Of a stretch of DNA of 64,000 bases, positions 63,001 to 64,000 are shown piece after piece. Every line of letters starts with the position of its first letter. The stretch's first letter is position 1. The notes beneath the pieces were generated by a model. That model was not told the origin of the DNA, did no database searches, and saw nothing but the letters and a program-made list of their open reading frames with translations. Source of the DNA: Atrichornis clamosus (Eukaryota; Chordata; Aves; Passeriformes; Menuridae). Made by a program: the position numbers and the translations under genes. The stretch spans positions 179,960 through 243,959 of the forward strand of contig WBMZ01006342.1 in NCBI GenBank assembly GCA_013400975.1, in the 5' to 3' direction.

Positions 63001-64000
63001 TCATCCAGCTTGTAATTAAACTACTGTCACTTGCAAAAGATCTCCCCTAATAGCGCTTTATCCTCCACAGCTCCCCCAAGGCACAGAGAGCTCTGGACCT
63101 CAGTGTGTGTGCTCTGCCTCCCCGCAGGGCACTGCAGAGGTGCTGGGTCACTGATGTTCACAGATGTCCCTCAGTGAAAAGGCTGCTGGGGAAAGATGGG
63201 GGGAGGGGGTTGCTTCTGAGGTATATTGTAAAACAAAAATTAATTAAAAAACCTGTCAAAGAGGCAAAATATGGATGACTCCGGAGACCGAGAAACTACT
63301 GTCCAGATAAGGGCTGTGTTGTATCCCCATCTCCTGGGAGGACAAGATACCCCTGGCTTGACAGTGAAAACACCAAGTGACTGAGGTCGGAATATGAGCA
63401 CACTTCTTTCTCTCCTTGCCTCAGTAGCTCCATGCCAGTATCCCATTCACCTTGTGTCTCATATCTCTAACCATTCACAAATCTTGTTCCATTCACCAAA
63501 AAATATCTTTGAGCATCTCAGCTGGGAGAGGAAATGAATGAAAGCAGTAGGTAAAAATCAACACGCAGTTCGGACAGGGGCAATATTCACATTTTTGTGT
63601 TGTTTAATGGCCAGATCCTTGGTATGGTGGCCAAGACCAACAGAAGCCTGTTCTCGGTGGGCAAGCTGGGGGTAGACAGATGCAGCAAGGCTGTGTGCTG
63701 CGGCGCAGAGACCTGCCGAGGACACCGCAGTGTCGGTGGGGAGGGGGACAAGCGTCCTGCAGGCTTCCCCCTCACCGCCCTACGTCCCCTCCCCTCCTTT
63801 CCCAGGCGGTGCAGCCCGCGTCCACGGTGCAAGTTTGTCCCTCTGCTGCCTTTCGCTTTTGTGGGTCTGGAAAGCCCTTTTGTCCCTGTAGCTGGGCAGC
63901 GCCCGCCGCCCAGCAGCGAGTCCCGAGGAGCCGCTCTGCCCGGGCCGGCGGCGGGGCCCGCACACGGGCCGGCACCGCACCCGCGCTCCGGCCGCGCTCC
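60080..64000 (-). other. RGS6: RGS6 intron running off the right edge
   Basis: Intron sequence upstream of the first RGS6 exon seen here. The preceding exon should encode the start of the RGS box ending ...ENLR; I found no such frame in this stretch, so it should lie beyond base 64000. Apart from a T-rich run near 60527-60543, the main content is the CpG island at 63640-64000. Confidence 0.8.
63640..64000. promoter_or_regulatory. CpG island at right edge, inside RGS6
   Basis: GC-rich and CpG-dense sequence, densest from about 63890 to the end (runs such as cgcccgccgcccagcagcgagtc are split by few A/T), continuing past the window. It lies in the intron upstream of the RGS-domain exons. It could be an internal RGS6 promoter, the promoter of another transcript, or a promoter-less island. 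No TATA box or clear first-exon/donor pair could be assigned. Composition is seen; promoter activity is inferred. Confidence 0.6.

Noticed and set aside
60080..64000. Search for the preceding RGS6 exon (start of the RGS box ending ...ENLR)
   Set aside because: No matching frame on the minus strand; it should be outside the window.
1..64000. CRISPR arrays, operons, phage or other microbial systems; tRNA and small RNA genes
   Set aside because: The sequence is a vertebrate locus with introns and LINEs. No regular spacer array, tRNA cloverleaf with intact boxes, or known small RNA was seen by eye.

Overview
The window is vertebrate nuclear DNA, most likely from a bird. It is dominated by non-coding sequence. 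The recent repeats are CR1-type LINE fragments ending in the avian-style 'attctatgatt' tail, with a few much older amniote repeats, and there are no bacterial-type operons. One base is an unresolved N (33427).

The only gene I can support is RGS6, a regulator of G-protein signalling of the R7 family, on the minus strand. Its last four coding exons are in the window. In transcript order they are 60079-59893 (first part of the RGS domain seen here), 44226-44137 (end of the RGS domain), 36342-36289 (an 18-codon C-terminal cassette) and 19594-19544 (terminal exon with stop codon). They join in frame with consensus GT/AG splice sites and give 126 complete residues after the split first codon. The 5' part of the gene (DEP, DHEX and GGL domains and the start of the RGS domain) is not recognisable here and should lie beyond base 64000. 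A 3' UTR with a candidate AATAAA at 19106-19101 probably ends the transcript.

Layout: 1-12.9 kb is intergenic, with one possible ancient CR1 remnant and a pair of hairpins. 12.9-13.3 kb is a CpG island. 13.3-19.1 kb is intergenic, with a degenerate tandem repeat near 15.7-16.0 kb. 19.1-60.1 kb is RGS6 with three introns of about 16.7, 7.8 and 15.7 kb. These introns carry three larger CR1 fragments (31.6-33.5, 34.9-35.5 reversed, 49.65-50.8 kb), a short CR1 3' end (55.7-56.0 kb), a MIR-like SINE (41.7 kb) and other old repeat pieces. 60.1-64 kb is a further RGS6 intron that runs into a second CpG island at the right edge.

In mammals, as I recall, DPF3 lies beyond the 3' end of RGS6 in convergent orientation. 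I looked for its zinc-finger exons on the left and recognised none. I did not find a previously undescribed system. The most useful leads are the C-terminal splice architecture of RGS6, the intronic CpG island at the right edge, the CpG island 6 kb past the gene, and a likely assembly artefact at the N.
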